Shown: positions 46,853 through 56,198, numbered from the stretch's first letter. The stretch: 64,000 bases of DNA from Lysobacterales bacterium (GCA_016721015.1 JADKJL010000012.1:186001-250000), one strand, 5' to 3'. Notes: a model not told the origin generated them from the sequence alone. Numbers and translations: made by a program.

Positions 46853-47297
46853 GATCAACCCTTGATTTGGTGATTGCCAGCGTGCTCGCTGGCAAGGACG
46901 TGTGCTTGCGCGCCAAGGAAAACATTTGGTGCGGCGCGATCATGAGTTAAAACGCAAACATCCGCAATTGAAGTGGTTTCCCAACTTCGGATAGCGAGGT
47001 TTGCTGGCATCGCGCCAATACTCACTTGGCCGCAAGCCTCCCGGCACCGGTCTTTTGGAAGGCGTTCAAACATCGATGCATCCAAGCCCTCGTGCAGGAA
47101 GGCGAGTCGCGATAGATTCACGGGTTGTTGGCGGCAGATACCGCTGCGATTTGGAAACCGCCCCACCACTTTGGCGTATTCGCGGCGAAGATTCGTTGCG
47201 ACCAACACATCGTCGCGGGGAATCATTCGGATCACAAGGCGGGCCTGAATCGAGGGCACTCCCAGCTAACACGGTCTTCCGGCAATGCTGGTATTCC
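46853..47297. other. Intergenic region upstream of the mosaic protein gene
   Basis: A 134-codon minus-strand frame (46855-47259) ends exactly at the start of the large gene, but it has no recognisable domain, signal or ribosome-binding site and is not counted as a gene. The region should contain the promoter of the mosaic protein gene. Confidence 0.4.
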
Positions 47298-47330
47298 AAC
47301 CACCTTCCTTGAGATTCAAGGAAGGCGGTT
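47298..47330 (-). terminator. Hairpin downstream of the truncated paralog
   Basis: AACCACCTTCCTT and AAGGAAGGCGGTT pair over 13 positions with one mismatch and a 7-base loop, 28 bp after the stop at 47358. It is homologous in place and partly in sequence to the hairpin at 42543-42574, so gene ends and terminators were duplicated together. Confidence 0.6.
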
Positions 47331-47357
47331 GCTTCCACTCGCTTTGTCGCAATCCAC

Positions 47358-47942
47358 TCAGGGCGTTTCGAAGCCGTCGCGGAAAATGATGTCGCTGGAC
47401 AAAGGCGTGCTGACGGTGGCGCTATTGTTGCTGGTAACCGGATCGCTATAAGGCGTGCTTACGTTGATCGATGCCGATCCGATCAGCGACTCTGCTGAAC
47501 CGATGGCCGAGTCCACGATGGCATTTATCGTATACGTCATTTGGCCGTTGGTTCCGAGGCTGACGTTATCTGCTGGGGCACCGTTGCCGCTTGCCGGGCA
47601 GCTGGATCCGACACTCGCTGCGCAGGTCAAGCTGATGCTCGTGTGTCGGACGGAAGCGGTGAACTGGAACGCTGCGCTCGGCGCGGGCACCACATTGCTC
47701 AGATTCTGCACCACCACCTGATAGCTGATCGGACCCGCGGGCACGATCTCGCCCGGCAAACGTTGCAGACTCACTTGCAGATCCGCGAACAGGTCGTCGT
47801 TGAAGATCTTGCCGTTGACCGTCGCAGGCGAGACTGACGCCAGCGGATTGGTGCTGGTCAGATCGACAAAGAAACGTTCGTCCGCTTCCGGAGCAAGATC
47901 GCCAACGATGCCGATACTGATGCTGTGCGACTCGCCTGCCGT
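47358..47942 (-). pseudogene. 5'-truncated paralog of the mosaic secreted protein
   Basis: The open frame begins without a start codon at about 47942 (SHSISIGIVGDLAPEADERF) and runs to SSDIIFRDGFETP. It aligns without gaps to the last 195 residues of the protein at 42602: the end of a Calx-beta unit, then LQRLPGEIVPAGPISYQV and FQFTASVRHTSISLTCAAS. The similarity stops abruptly at 47942, where unrelated sequence begins, so the first 1200 or so codons have been lost. An internal ATG at 47774 could give a 138-aa product without a signal peptide. The tail is retained unchanged. Confidence 0.88.
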
Positions 47943-48386
47943 GCAGAATCAGCAGCGAACGTTGCAGGTGCGAAGCCTTACAAGGCACAAAGCAGAAGCA
48001 GAAAACTGGCGCGAACGCGGCGCACCAGCAAGTTCCCAGCGCTGGACAGGTATGACATCGAATTTTCCCCTGAAGAAAGAACAAGCACCCGCTACCCGCA
48101 ACTGACACACCCGGCCCCGAGGAGATCGAGTGATGTGCGGGCACTAGCTGGCAAGCCTAAGCGAAAAGGCAGGGACCATGCCAAATAAATTCGACGCGTG
48201 ACTTTCGGCTGCTCAACGAAGTGCTGCAAAAAAATCTGCAGCGACGGCGACGTTGTCCGCGCCGCCGCTTTCCAGGTTCACGTCGATACCAAGGTAGACC
48301 CCAAAGCTTCTTACATGCCTAAGTTCAATCCCGGCCGGGTTTTGGTGACAAGTAAAACGTGTGAGCAAACTGAAGGCCGTCGTGGT
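47943..48386. other. Intergenic region at a rearrangement junction
   Basis: The left edge is the break point of the truncated paralog. No gene is supported. A short plus frame at 48198 contains HVDTKVDPKASYMPKFNPGR, which faintly recalls the end of HU-like proteins, but it is too short to call. Confidence 0.4.
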
Positions 48387-49838
48387 TCAGGGTTGGAAGC
48401 CGTTGGTGAAGATGGGGTCGGCTTGTAGCCGGGTGATGATTAAATCAAAGTCGGTCGGCGCCGTGGGGGAGTCGGGAGCCATGCCTGCCAGCACCGGCCG
48501 ACCGCTATCGAGAAAAACGCGTCCAAAGAACGTTGTATAGGCCAGGCTGGTGCCGTTGCTCGTCCTGGAATAGTAAATCGCGGGCGATGTGTTGCCGGTG
48601 AAAGTCGTGTCGATGGCGCCGTTCGCGGGCATGAGGCGGGTCACTAGGCCCGCCTCGAAACCGCCGAACGACCCCGCCAGCACGATCCGACCGCTGCTGT
48701 CGATCGCGAGATCGCAATAGACCGCGTCAGTCATTGGGATCAGCATGATTCCGCTCCCGGGGATGTTCCCAAAGCTGCCGTCCCCGCTCAAACTGCTGGA
48801 ATGAACGCGCAGCACCACCGACACATAGTCTTGATTGACGTCATAGGCAAAGCCCAGCGCGATGATCTTGCCGTCGGCCTGCACGGCAAGACTGTTCATG
48901 AAGGCCAGTTCATTGCCGCTCCCGCCACCGAAATCGATCGTGTAGGGGGCCGTCTGCACGGAGGGTGTCGTGCCGAAATTCTGGGTCGTGATGAACCAGT
49001 CGGAGTCGTTATCGCCCAGGTAAAAGGCGCCGCCGATAACGAGACGATTGCGTGGCACGTCGAAGACGATAGTCGCGCTAGCGACGTTCTCGCAGCCATA
49101 GTTGCAATAGAAGATCTGCCGACCGTAGGGAAGCGTGCCATAGCCGGTATTCGTGTTGCTCCCATCGGGCATCAGCTTGGCCACGCCCACACGTTTCGTG
49201 GCAAAGCCACCGGGGACAGTGATGTCCTCGACCCTGCCCGCCACGTAAACCGAACCGTCCGGCGCGGTGGTCACGCTGGTCGGCACGTCCTTGGCGCGTC
49301 CGTGCGCGGTATCGAGATCGAAGCCGATGTAGGTGCTGCCGTCACCGGCGAAGCTCGTGTCATCGGTGCCGTTCGGGTTGAAGCGCACCACGCCGAAATC
49401 GCTCTGCCCGAGCGTGCCAGAAGTCTCGCCGACCACCACGATGCGGCCTTGCGCATCAATGGTCATGGCGGTGACCGAGGTCAGGTTGGCGTCCTTCAGT
49501 ACGCGCCCGCTGCCCGCGCTCCCGGTGCCAGCAGTGCCGCCGAAGCTGGCATCGTAAGCACCATCGGGACGGAACTTGGCCAGAAAAATCAATTGACCAC
49601 CCACACCGCCGGCGACACTTCCGGCCATCACGTATCCGCCGTCGTGCGCGCGCGAGGCGCCCGCGAAGATCTGATCTGCGGTCGGCTGAATGTTGTCGTA
49701 AGCGCGGCGCCAGCCCGGGTCGGTACCGATCGGGTTGAAACGGGTGTCAATAGCCGAGTCGTGAGCGGCATGGGCGACGAACGGCTCCAGCGCAATCAGG
49801 GCCAGCGTCGCGCAGAAAACATAACGGAAAATCGGCAT
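48387..49838 (-). CDS. Secreted delta-60 repeat protein with IFTNGFQP tail, paralog A
   Basis: The 483-aa protein has a signal peptide (VFCATLALIALEPFVAHA) and about six beta-propeller-type units of the delta-60 kind (for example MTIDAQGRIVVVGETSG, VVRFNPNGTDDTSFAGDG, VTTAPDGSVYVAGRVED, LAVQADGKIIALGFAYD and LAIDSSGRIVLAGSFGG). Such repeats occur in surface or secreted proteins of environmental bacteria. It ends RLQADPIFTNGFQP. It is a close paralog of the protein at 50798. The shared leader with GAGGAG before the ATG shows that the upstream region was duplicated too. A MITE copy lies 113 bp upstream of its start. Confidence 0.9.
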   Translation of the reverse strand: MPIFRYVFCATLALIALEPFVAHAAHDSAIDTRFNPIGTDPGWRRAYDNIQPTADQIFAGASRAHDGGYVMAGSVAGGVGGQLIFLAKFRPDGAYDASFGGTAGTGSAGSGRVLKDANLTSVTAMTIDAQGRIVVVGETSGTLGQSDFGVVRFNPNGTDDTSFAGDGSTYIGFDLDTAHGRAKDVPTSVTTAPDGSVYVAGRVEDITVPGGFATKRVGVAKLMPDGSNTNTGYGTLPYGRQIFYCNYGCENVASATIVFDVPRNRLVIGGAFYLGDNDSDWFITTQNFGTTPSVQTAPYTIDFGGGSGNELAFMNSLAVQADGKIIALGFAYDVNQDYVSVVLRVHSSSLSGDGSFGNIPGSGIMLIPMTDAVYCDLAIDSSGRIVLAGSFGGFEAGLVTRLMPANGAIDTTFTGNTSPAIYYSRTSNGTSLAYTTFFGRVFLDSGRPVLAGMAPDSPTAPTDFDLIITRLQADPIFTNGFQP

Positions 49839-49950
49839 GGCACGCTCCTCGGGTCACGGTCGAGCCCAGGAATACGCAGTCGCGCGACAAACTGTGACAT
49901 TGACCGGCGCACGGCCGTTTCCGACGGCAGGCAGGACTCAATGCTTTTTG

Positions 49951-50391
49951 GGATCTTCGCGGAAGCCAGTGGGTGATTCTGAAGCGTTGGTACCGGCGAA
50001 ACCGGTGCAGAACAGGGTTTTGCGGATTACAGAGTTGGGAGAGGGGGGGAGGGGGGGGGGGGGGGGGTGTTGACTTGCCTTGTTGACGGTGACTTCAGTG
50101 AGGCTTCCTCAGCGTTTGCTGGTTGCCTGCCGATTCCCCCGTTCACCCCCAAGGCTGACGCATCGTTCTGGAGTGCGGCGCATTCTTCGCACGCGGGTTC
50201 CGTAGGTTGGTGCTGAGCACAGCGAAGCCCAACGAGGTGCGATCTTTCCTCCGCGTGACGTAGAACGTGCCGGAACAACCGTTGGGCTTCGCTGTGCTCA
50301 GCACCAACCTACGATGGAAAGCGCTCACCGATAGTTTGCCGAAAAAGCTACGGATTGTGACCGAATGACCCACACGACTTCACGAAGACCC
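49951..50391 (-). mobile_element. MITE copy 2, inverted, 441 bp, with 8-bp target duplication and poly-G tract
   Basis: The ends GGATCTTCG and CGAAGACCC match those of the copy at 16688-17105 in reverse orientation. The flanks are GCTTTTTG on both sides (49943-49950 and 50392-50399), an independent 8-bp target duplication. The body is nearly identical to copy 1, including the 34-bp inner inverted repeat. The exception is at 50038-50070, where the expected TCCGGAGATT is replaced by a G-rich tract with an uninterrupted run of 17 G (50051-50067). It lies between the two delta-60 paralogs. Confidence 0.88.
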
Positions 50392-50407
50392 GCTTTTTGT
50401 TTAGCTC

Positions 50408-50560
50408 GTCATGACCAGCCATGCGGCTGTTGAAAACCCGCCGAAGGCTTTGCTTCCAAATGCGGAGCTGGTCATCCCGCTTCGAATTGCCGAGCGAAAG
50501 TCACTGGATGACCAGCCATGCGGCTGTTGAAAAACGCCTCCGGCCTTCTCCGAGATGACA
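50408..50560. repeat. Dispersed ATGACCAGCCATGCGGCTGT repeats
   Basis: The string ATGACCAGCCATGCGGCTGT followed by TGAAAA occurs at 50411 and again at 50508. A diverged version occurs at 63914 inside a small inverted-repeat element. Each is followed by a CGCCTCCGGC-like or CCGCCGAAGG-like segment. The rest of 50392-50797 holds no gene. Confidence 0.65.
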
Positions 50561-50688
50561 GCAGAAACTTGTTCAACGCTACCTTGGATCGATTCCGACG
50601 TTCGATCGAGACGTTTGAATCGATGCTCGGACCCCGCGAAGATTCAGCGCCCCCAGGGGAAATCAAGCCAATCGGGAACATTGAATAC

Positions 50689-50711
50689 GACCCGGGCTTC
50701 GAACCCGGGTC
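50689..50711. terminator. Strong hairpin downstream of delta-60 paralog B
   Basis: GACCCGGG and CCCGGGTC form a perfect 8-bp GC-rich stem around a 7-base loop, 87 bp after the stop of the minus-strand gene at 50798. No U-tract follows on the minus strand, so termination is only a suggestion. Confidence 0.4.
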
Positions 50712-50797
50712 TTTGAAAAACTGCACACGCCAACGCTTAATCCGGGCCGGATTCAGCGACAAGAAAAATGTGTGCCCGGACAGAAGGCCGTCGCGGC

Positions 50798-52219
50798 TCA
50801 GGGTTGGAAGCCGTTGGTGAAGATGCGATCGGCTTGTAGACGCGTGATGATCAGGTCGTAGTCGGTTACGGTCGTGGCGGAGTCGGTGGCCATGCCGGCG
50901 ACTACCGGGCGGCCGGCATCGAGGAAGACGCGTCCGAAGAAGGTGACCGTGGCCGCACCGGCACCGCTGCTTGTGGTGGCAAGGAACGTGCTGGGCACAT
51001 TGTCTCCGTTGAAGCCGGTGTCGATGCTGCCATTCGGCATCAGGCGTGTCATGACGGCAACATCGTAGCCGAAGTAGTATCCCACCAGCACGATGCGTCC
51101 GCTGCTGTCGAGGGCGAGATCGTAATAGGCCACATTGATCGGTCCGGGCAGCAAGATGCCGTTGCTGCCGAAGCTGGTGTCCTTGGCCAAACTGCCGGAC
51201 TGCGCGCGCAACACCACCGGGAAGACGTCATTATTGGGGTCGAAGGCATAGCCAAGCGCGACGATCTTGCCGTCAGTCTGTACCGCGAGTCGCTTCATGA
51301 GGCCCCGTTGATCGGGGTTGCCGGCGCCGCCAAAATCGATCACATAGCTCTGCGTTTGCACTGAAGGCGAGGGACCGAAATACTGGGTAGTGATGAACCA
51401 GTCGGTGTCAAATTCGCTCACTTCAAAATCGCCGCCAATGACGAGGCGATTGCGTGGCGCGTCGTAGACGATCCGCGCCACGGTATTGACGCCGTCGCAG
51501 GCATAGCCGCAATTGAAGACCTGCCGGCCATTGGTAAGCGTGCCGTAGGTATCGTCGTAGACGCCATTCGGCAGGAACTTGACCACGCCGAGGCGCTGCG
51601 TCGCACTGCCGCCGCTGGTAACGTCCTCGACCGTGCCGGCCACGTATACCGAGCCGTCGGGCGCCGTGGTCACGCTGGTTGGCACGTCCTTTACGCGGCT
51701 GTGCGCGGAATCGAGATCGAAGGAGACGAAAGAACTGCCGTCGCCGGCAAAGTTCATGTCATCGGTGCCGTCCGGATTGAAGCGCACGACACCGAAATCG
51801 TCCGAAATCTCGCCAACCACCAGGATGCGGCCTTGTGCATCAATCGTCATGGCGGTGACCGCAGTGAAGGAGGCGTTCTTCAGCACGCGACCAACACCCG
51901 CGTTGCCGGTCGCTGCTGTACCTCCGAAGCTCGAATCGTAGTCGCCGTTGGGACGGAACTTGGCCAGAAAGATCCGTTGGAAACCCGCAACGACCGTAAC
52001 GCTTCCGGCGAGGACGTATCCGCCATCCGGCGCCTTTGCCGCGTCCACAATGAACTGGTTGGCGGTTGGCTGGATGTTGTCGTAGGCGCGACGCCAGCCA
52101 GGATCGACGCCATTCGGGTTGAAGCGGGTGTCGATGGTCGCATCGTCGGCACGCGCGACGAATGGCGTCAGCGCACTCAGGGCCAGTGTCGCGAAGAAAA
52201 CATGACGGAAAATCGGCAT
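50798..52219 (-). CDS. Secreted delta-60 repeat protein with IFTNGFQP tail, paralog B
   Basis: The 473-aa protein is a paralog of the one at 48387. It has the same signal peptide pattern (VFFATLALSALTPFVARA), the same opening ATIDTRFNPNGVDPGWRRAY and the same run of delta-60 units (for example MTIDAQGRILVVGEISDD, LAVQTDGKIVALGYAFD and LALDSSGRIVLVGYYFG). It ends RLQADRIFTNGFQP. The leader of about 90 bp, with GAGGAG before the ATG and GCGCGACTGCGTATTCC, is shared with paralog A. The stop regions also share CAGGGTTGGAAGCCGTTGGT. This indicates a direct duplication of a whole transcription unit, later split by the MITE. Confidence 0.9.
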   Translation of the reverse strand: MPIFRHVFFATLALSALTPFVARADDATIDTRFNPNGVDPGWRRAYDNIQPTANQFIVDAAKAPDGGYVLAGSVTVVAGFQRIFLAKFRPNGDYDSSFGGTAATGNAGVGRVLKNASFTAVTAMTIDAQGRILVVGEISDDFGVVRFNPDGTDDMNFAGDGSSFVSFDLDSAHSRVKDVPTSVTTAPDGSVYVAGTVEDVTSGGSATQRLGVVKFLPNGVYDDTYGTLTNGRQVFNCGYACDGVNTVARIVYDAPRNRLVIGGDFEVSEFDTDWFITTQYFGPSPSVQTQSYVIDFGGAGNPDQRGLMKRLAVQTDGKIVALGYAFDPNNDVFPVVLRAQSGSLAKDTSFGSNGILLPGPINVAYYDLALDSSGRIVLVGYYFGYDVAVMTRLMPNGSIDTGFNGDNVPSTFLATTSSGAGAATVTFFGRVFLDAGRPVVAGMATDSATTVTDYDLIITRLQADRIFTNGFQP

Positions 52220-52329
52220 CGCACACTCCTCGGGTCACAGTCGAGCCAAGGAATACGCAGTCGCGCGACAAACTGTGACATGGGCCTGCGCATGGGCGGT
52301 GCCGATGGCAAGCAGACCTTGATGCGCAC

Positions 52330-55257
52330 TCAGCGCAGTTTGGCCCGGGCGGCGCGCAGCGGCGCGAGATCGGGCAGCCAGGGTCGCGTGGCGGTGAGCG
52401 CGGTGATCGCGATGTCGAGGTTGGTCCGCGCGTTGGCGGTCTGGCCCAGCGCACCCTCGGCGAGTCCGAGCTCGGCGCGTGCGAGCATCGTGCGCCAGTG
52501 ATCAGCGCTGCCGCCTTCGGTCAGCGCGGTCACGGCCTCATCAAGTTGCAGTCGCGCGGTGTCGGCCTGCTTGCCTTGCAGTGCACAGCGTCCGAGCACC
52601 TGCAGGGCAAGGCCGCGTTCGAGCGCACCGGCCGGCGCGAGGGCGCGGGCTTCGTCGAGCGCACTTTGCGCCAACGGTTGCGCGGCGACGCAATCGCCGA
52701 GGTCGGCCAGCACTGCCGCGTAATTGCTGCGCGCGATGCTGCGCTGGAGGTGCGGTGCGGGCAGTCCAGTTTCGGCGCGCTGCGTGGCGGCGCGCCCGAT
52801 GGCGAGTGCTTCGTCGCTGCGCCGCTGGAAGCGCAGATTGGCGACGAGTGACGAACTGTTGTTCAGCCACCCGTCGAGAAGCGCGGCATTGCTGCCCCCG
52901 GCGAAACCCGCTTCGCGCTGCGCCAGCACCGCGCGTAGCTGAGCCTCCCCTTCGAGGAGGTGGCCGCGATTGGTTTCCAGTGCTGCGAGACTGCTTCGTG
53001 CCGTGAGCAGATTGGAATGATCAGGCGGCAGGTCGGCTTGCCAGAGGGTCAGGGCTTCGCCGATGTGGGTCACCGCGCCCTCGATGTCGCCGGCGCGATA
53101 ACAGCCGACACCCCAGTTGTTGAGCTCCTGGGCCAGCAAGTCGCGGTCGGGTTGCTTCGGCGCGCGCAGGATGGCGACGATCTCGGCACGCAACGCCAGT
53201 GATTCCTGCACGCGGCCGAGTTCGTTCAGATCCTGTGCCTTGCGCCCAAGCGTACGGGCGATGTCCGGATGGTCGGGCGGAAGGATGCGTCGACGTAGCA
53301 CGAGGCAGGCTTCGGCGCTGGCAAGCGAGCCCGCGTAGTCACCGAGTTCGGCCTGGAAGGCGGCGCGATTGAACAGTGGCGAGGCGAGGCGCGGCGAGTC
53401 CTCGCCGTCGCTGCGACGTACGCTATCGATGACGTGCTCGATCAGGGCCAGCGCTTCGGCCGGACGACCTTGCTCTCGTCGATACACCGCGAGCGACTGT
53501 TCCGAGTCGAGCGTCTCGCTCGCTTCGGCACCAAGACGAGTGCGGCGCGAGGCCAGTACCTGCTCGCCGAGCTTTGCAGCTTGATCGGCATCGCCAATGT
53601 TGCTGGCGATGCTGGCGCGCTCCTGCACGATCAGATCGCGCAAGCTCATGTCGTCAGGCCACTGCTCGAGGCGCAGCGTTTCGGCTTCGTCGAGCAGGGT
53701 GGTGGCTTCCTTCAGTCGACCGGTGCTTTCGGCGATCCGCGCAAGGCTGTGGCGCGTTTCGATGCCCAGTGCGGCTTGCTCGGGGGCAAACTGCGGCAGC
53801 GCCGCGCGGTATTGGGTTTCGGCTGAGGCGTAGTCGCCGAGTGCGAGATAGGTTGCGCCGAGCACATTGCGCAGTTGCGCTGCAGCGGCAGGTTGCGTGA
53901 CGAGCTCGCCACCGAGGCGCGTGGCGGCCTTGTCCACCAGTTCCTTGGCGGTGACCGTGTGGCCTCGCGCGTTTTCGGGGTCGATGCTCTTGAACAGGTT
54001 TTCGAGAAAGCCGTTGACCGCCTCGGCACGTTGCGTCGCGAGCCGCGCCGTATGCGCCTGCCACAGCGCGACGCCGGCGCCAGCGAGGATCGCGATCAGC
54101 GTGATGGTCGCCGCGCTAACACCCACCCGATGGCGCGTGACGAAGCGCACGAAGCGGTAGCCCGTGCTGTCGGAACGGGCGAGGATGGCGCGACCGTCGC
54201 GCCAGCGGCGCAGATCTTCGGCAAAGGCGTCGACGCTGGCATAGCGACGCGTCGGTTCCGGGTCAGTGGCGCGCGCAACGATGACGCCGAGATCGCCGTG
54301 CAGCGCGCGCGGTGTCACCGCGACCGGGCCATCGCCACCGAGCGCGGCGCGTGCCTCCGCCAGTCGCTGGGTAGGTCGTGCGCTCGCCGCGGGATTGCCA
54401 TGGAAGCGCGCGCCGGAGAGCAGCTCGAAGGCCAGCACGCCAAGCTGATAGACGTCGGTGGCGGTGCCGGCGGATTCGCCACGCTCCTGTTCCGGCGCGG
54501 CGTAGGCGATGGTGAGGAAGCGTGCTGCGGTCGCTGTGCGCTCAGGCTGGTCGGTATCCGCAAGGAGTCGGGCAATGCCGAAATCCAGCAGGTGCGGCGC
54601 ACCGCTGTCATCGACGAGCACATTGGACGGCTTCAGGTCGCGGTGCACGACGAGTTGCCGGTGTGCGTACGCAACCGCATCGGCCAGCGTCAGCAGCAGC
54701 GCCACGCGCGCGCCTATGTCGACCTCACCGCGCGCGGCGAAGGTCGACAGCGGCTCGCCTTCGACGTGTTCCATCGCCAACCACGGACGGCCATCCTCGC
54801 TCATGCCACCATCAAGCAGGCGCGCGATGTGTGGATGGCGTAGCCGCGCGAGAATTTTTCGCTCGCGGCGGAAGCGGGCGAGCACGTCCGCACTGTCCAT
54901 GCCGCGTTTGATCAGCTTGACCGCACTGCGCTGCACAAAGCCGTCACCCTCGCGCTCGGCCAGGTACACCGCACCCATGCCGCCGCGACCCAGCGCGTGC
55001 AGGACGCGCCACTCACCCAGTCTTGTGCCGGCTGCAACGTCGTCGGCGGATGCTTCCAGTCGCGCCGCGAGCAGTGCCGCACCTCCATCGAGGACTTCCT
55101 GGGTCTCCTCGGCGGCCAACAACATGACGCGTATCCGCGCAGCGAGTGCGGTGTTGTCGGCGCATTGCGCGTCGATGAACGCGTCGCGTTGTCCGGGTTC
55201 CCTGTCCAGCGCCTCGCGTAGCAACGCGAAGACGCGTCGTTCAAGTGCGAGATCCAT
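52330..55257 (-). CDS. Membrane Ser/Thr protein kinase with long TPR region
   Basis: The 975-aa protein has an N-terminal helical segment and a Hanks-type kinase domain (about residues 80-340) with GRGGMGAVYLAER, the lysine in SAVKLIKRG, HRDLKPSNVLVDD and DFGIARLL. A membrane helix follows (ISAATITLIAILAGAGVALW-like, about residue 385). A TPR-rich external part of some 550 residues makes up the rest (for example LGATYLALGDYASAETQYRA and LNNWGVGCYRAGDIEGAVTH). Its start overlaps the end of the sigma factor gene by 17 bases, so the two are co-translated. The kinase probably senses an envelope cue and acts with or through the sigma factor; that link is inferred from the operon. Confidence 0.94.
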   Translation of the reverse strand: MDLALERRVFALLREALDREPGQRDAFIDAQCADNTALAARIRVMLLAAEETQEVLDGGAALLAARLEASADDVAAGTRLGEWRVLHALGRGGMGAVYLAEREGDGFVQRSAVKLIKRGMDSADVLARFRRERKILARLRHPHIARLLDGGMSEDGRPWLAMEHVEGEPLSTFAARGEVDIGARVALLLTLADAVAYAHRQLVVHRDLKPSNVLVDDSGAPHLLDFGIARLLADTDQPERTATAARFLTIAYAAPEQERGESAGTATDVYQLGVLAFELLSGARFHGNPAASARPTQRLAEARAALGGDGPVAVTPRALHGDLGVIVARATDPEPTRRYASVDAFAEDLRRWRDGRAILARSDSTGYRFVRFVTRHRVGVSAATITLIAILAGAGVALWQAHTARLATQRAEAVNGFLENLFKSIDPENARGHTVTAKELVDKAATRLGGELVTQPAAAAQLRNVLGATYLALGDYASAETQYRAALPQFAPEQAALGIETRHSLARIAESTGRLKEATTLLDEAETLRLEQWPDDMSLRDLIVQERASIASNIGDADQAAKLGEQVLASRRTRLGAEASETLDSEQSLAVYRREQGRPAEALALIEHVIDSVRRSDGEDSPRLASPLFNRAAFQAELGDYAGSLASAEACLVLRRRILPPDHPDIARTLGRKAQDLNELGRVQESLALRAEIVAILRAPKQPDRDLLAQELNNWGVGCYRAGDIEGAVTHIGEALTLWQADLPPDHSNLLTARSSLAALETNRGHLLEGEAQLRAVLAQREAGFAGGSNAALLDGWLNNSSSLVANLRFQRRSDEALAIGRAATQRAETGLPAPHLQRSIARSNYAAVLADLGDCVAAQPLAQSALDEARALAPAGALERGLALQVLGRCALQGKQADTARLQLDEAVTALTEGGSADHWRTMLARAELGLAEGALGQTANARTNLDIAITALTATRPWLPDLAPLRAARAKLR

Positions 55258-55816
55258 CGAGTGCGTCCTGTTTCAGTTGTCCCGCGAGCAGCGCGCGCGC
55301 GGCCTGCCAGTCGCGCATCACCGTGCGCAACGTGATGCCTTCGATTTCGGCGATCTCTGCAAACGACAGACCCGCAAAAAAATGTAGCTGCACCACGCGA
55401 GAAGCGCGCTCGTCGACTTGCTCGAGTGTGGTCAGTGCCTGATCCAGCGCCAGCACGTCGGCAGCGGCATCAGGCGCGATCGCGGAATCGGCATCCAGCG
55501 TCACCTTGAGCGCAAAACCCCCACGCTTGTCCGCGCCGCTGCGGCGTGCGCTGTCAATCAGCACCTGACGCATGGCGCGCGCGGCGAGCGCCATGAAGTG
55601 TGCGCGACTGCCGACATCCAGCGTCTCGCCGGCGAGCAGCTTCAGGTAGGTTTCGTTCACCAGCGCGGTGGTGGAAAGTGTCTCGCCGCCCGAGCCGCGC
55701 AATTGCCTGTGCGCGCAGCGGTGCAGCTCGTCATAGAGCAGAGGGAACAAGCGATCCTGTGCCCCGGCGTCGCCGCGCCCGACGGCGAGCAGCAACTCGG
55801 TGATGGCCTCACTCAT
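55241..55816 (-). CDS. ECF-type sigma factor, TIGR02999 (Sig-70_X6) group
   Basis: This protein of 191 aa has an ECF region 2 (LFPLLYDELHRCAHRQLRG, ALVNETYLKLL, SRAHFMALAARAMRQVLID) and a region 4 HTH (RVVQLHFFAGLSFAEIAEIE, then TLRTVMRDWQAARALL). The pattern RAHFFA.AA.AMR.IL.D.AR is the mark of the TIGR02999 group, which in Xanthomonads sits next to Ser/Thr kinases. There is no anti-sigma gene; the downstream kinase may take its regulatory place. ATG 55816 has GAGG 7 bases upstream; the frame to 55969 lacks sigma-like residues before it. Confidence 0.94.
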   Translation of the reverse strand: MSEAITELLLAVGRGDAGAQDRLFPLLYDELHRCAHRQLRGSGGETLSTTALVNETYLKLLAGETLDVGSRAHFMALAARAMRQVLIDSARRSGADKRGGFALKVTLDADSAIAPDAAADVLALDQALTTLEQVDERASRVVQLHFFAGLSFAEIAEIEGITLRTVMRDWQAARALLAGQLKQDALDGSRT

Positions 55817-56198
55817 CGGCAGTCCTCGAAGATGGCTGCAAGCATGACCACGCATCGTCACTGGCGTCAATGCTGAAGTTCGCCCAAGGCGGCAGCGACA
55901 TGCACACGCAAGAGTGTGATTTCGAACTGCGAGGGATGCACTCCTGAATCTTGCGCGCGGGTCCCGCAAGGATCGAACCTGAACCTCAGTTTTCGGGTCC
56001 GCTAGACGCGGGGTGGAGGTTTACGACGATTCGTCCTTTTCCGCTGCCGTCAGGCCGAGGCCTGCGCCCGCTCCGACACCCACGACGTCACTACATTTCG
56101 AAACCTGCAACGCGAACCAGTATTTTGTGGCAAATGATTGACGCTGGATTGACTCGGGCGCAGGCTGCCGCCTTGCTCACGGCAAAGGCGCCATCACG
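55817..56198. other. Divergent intergenic region without a gene
   Basis: It lies between the sigma factor gene (minus) and the secreted protein gene at 56199 (plus) and should hold both promoters. I see no repeat or RNA gene. Confidence 0.5.

Noticed and set aside
46855..47259. 134-codon minus-strand frame just before the mosaic gene
   Set aside because: It joins the large gene neatly but has no domain, no ribosome-binding site and irregular composition; more likely leader DNA.
48198..48428. Short frame with an HU-like end (PKASYMPKFNPGR)
   Set aside because: The resemblance covers only about 15 residues and no HU core is present.
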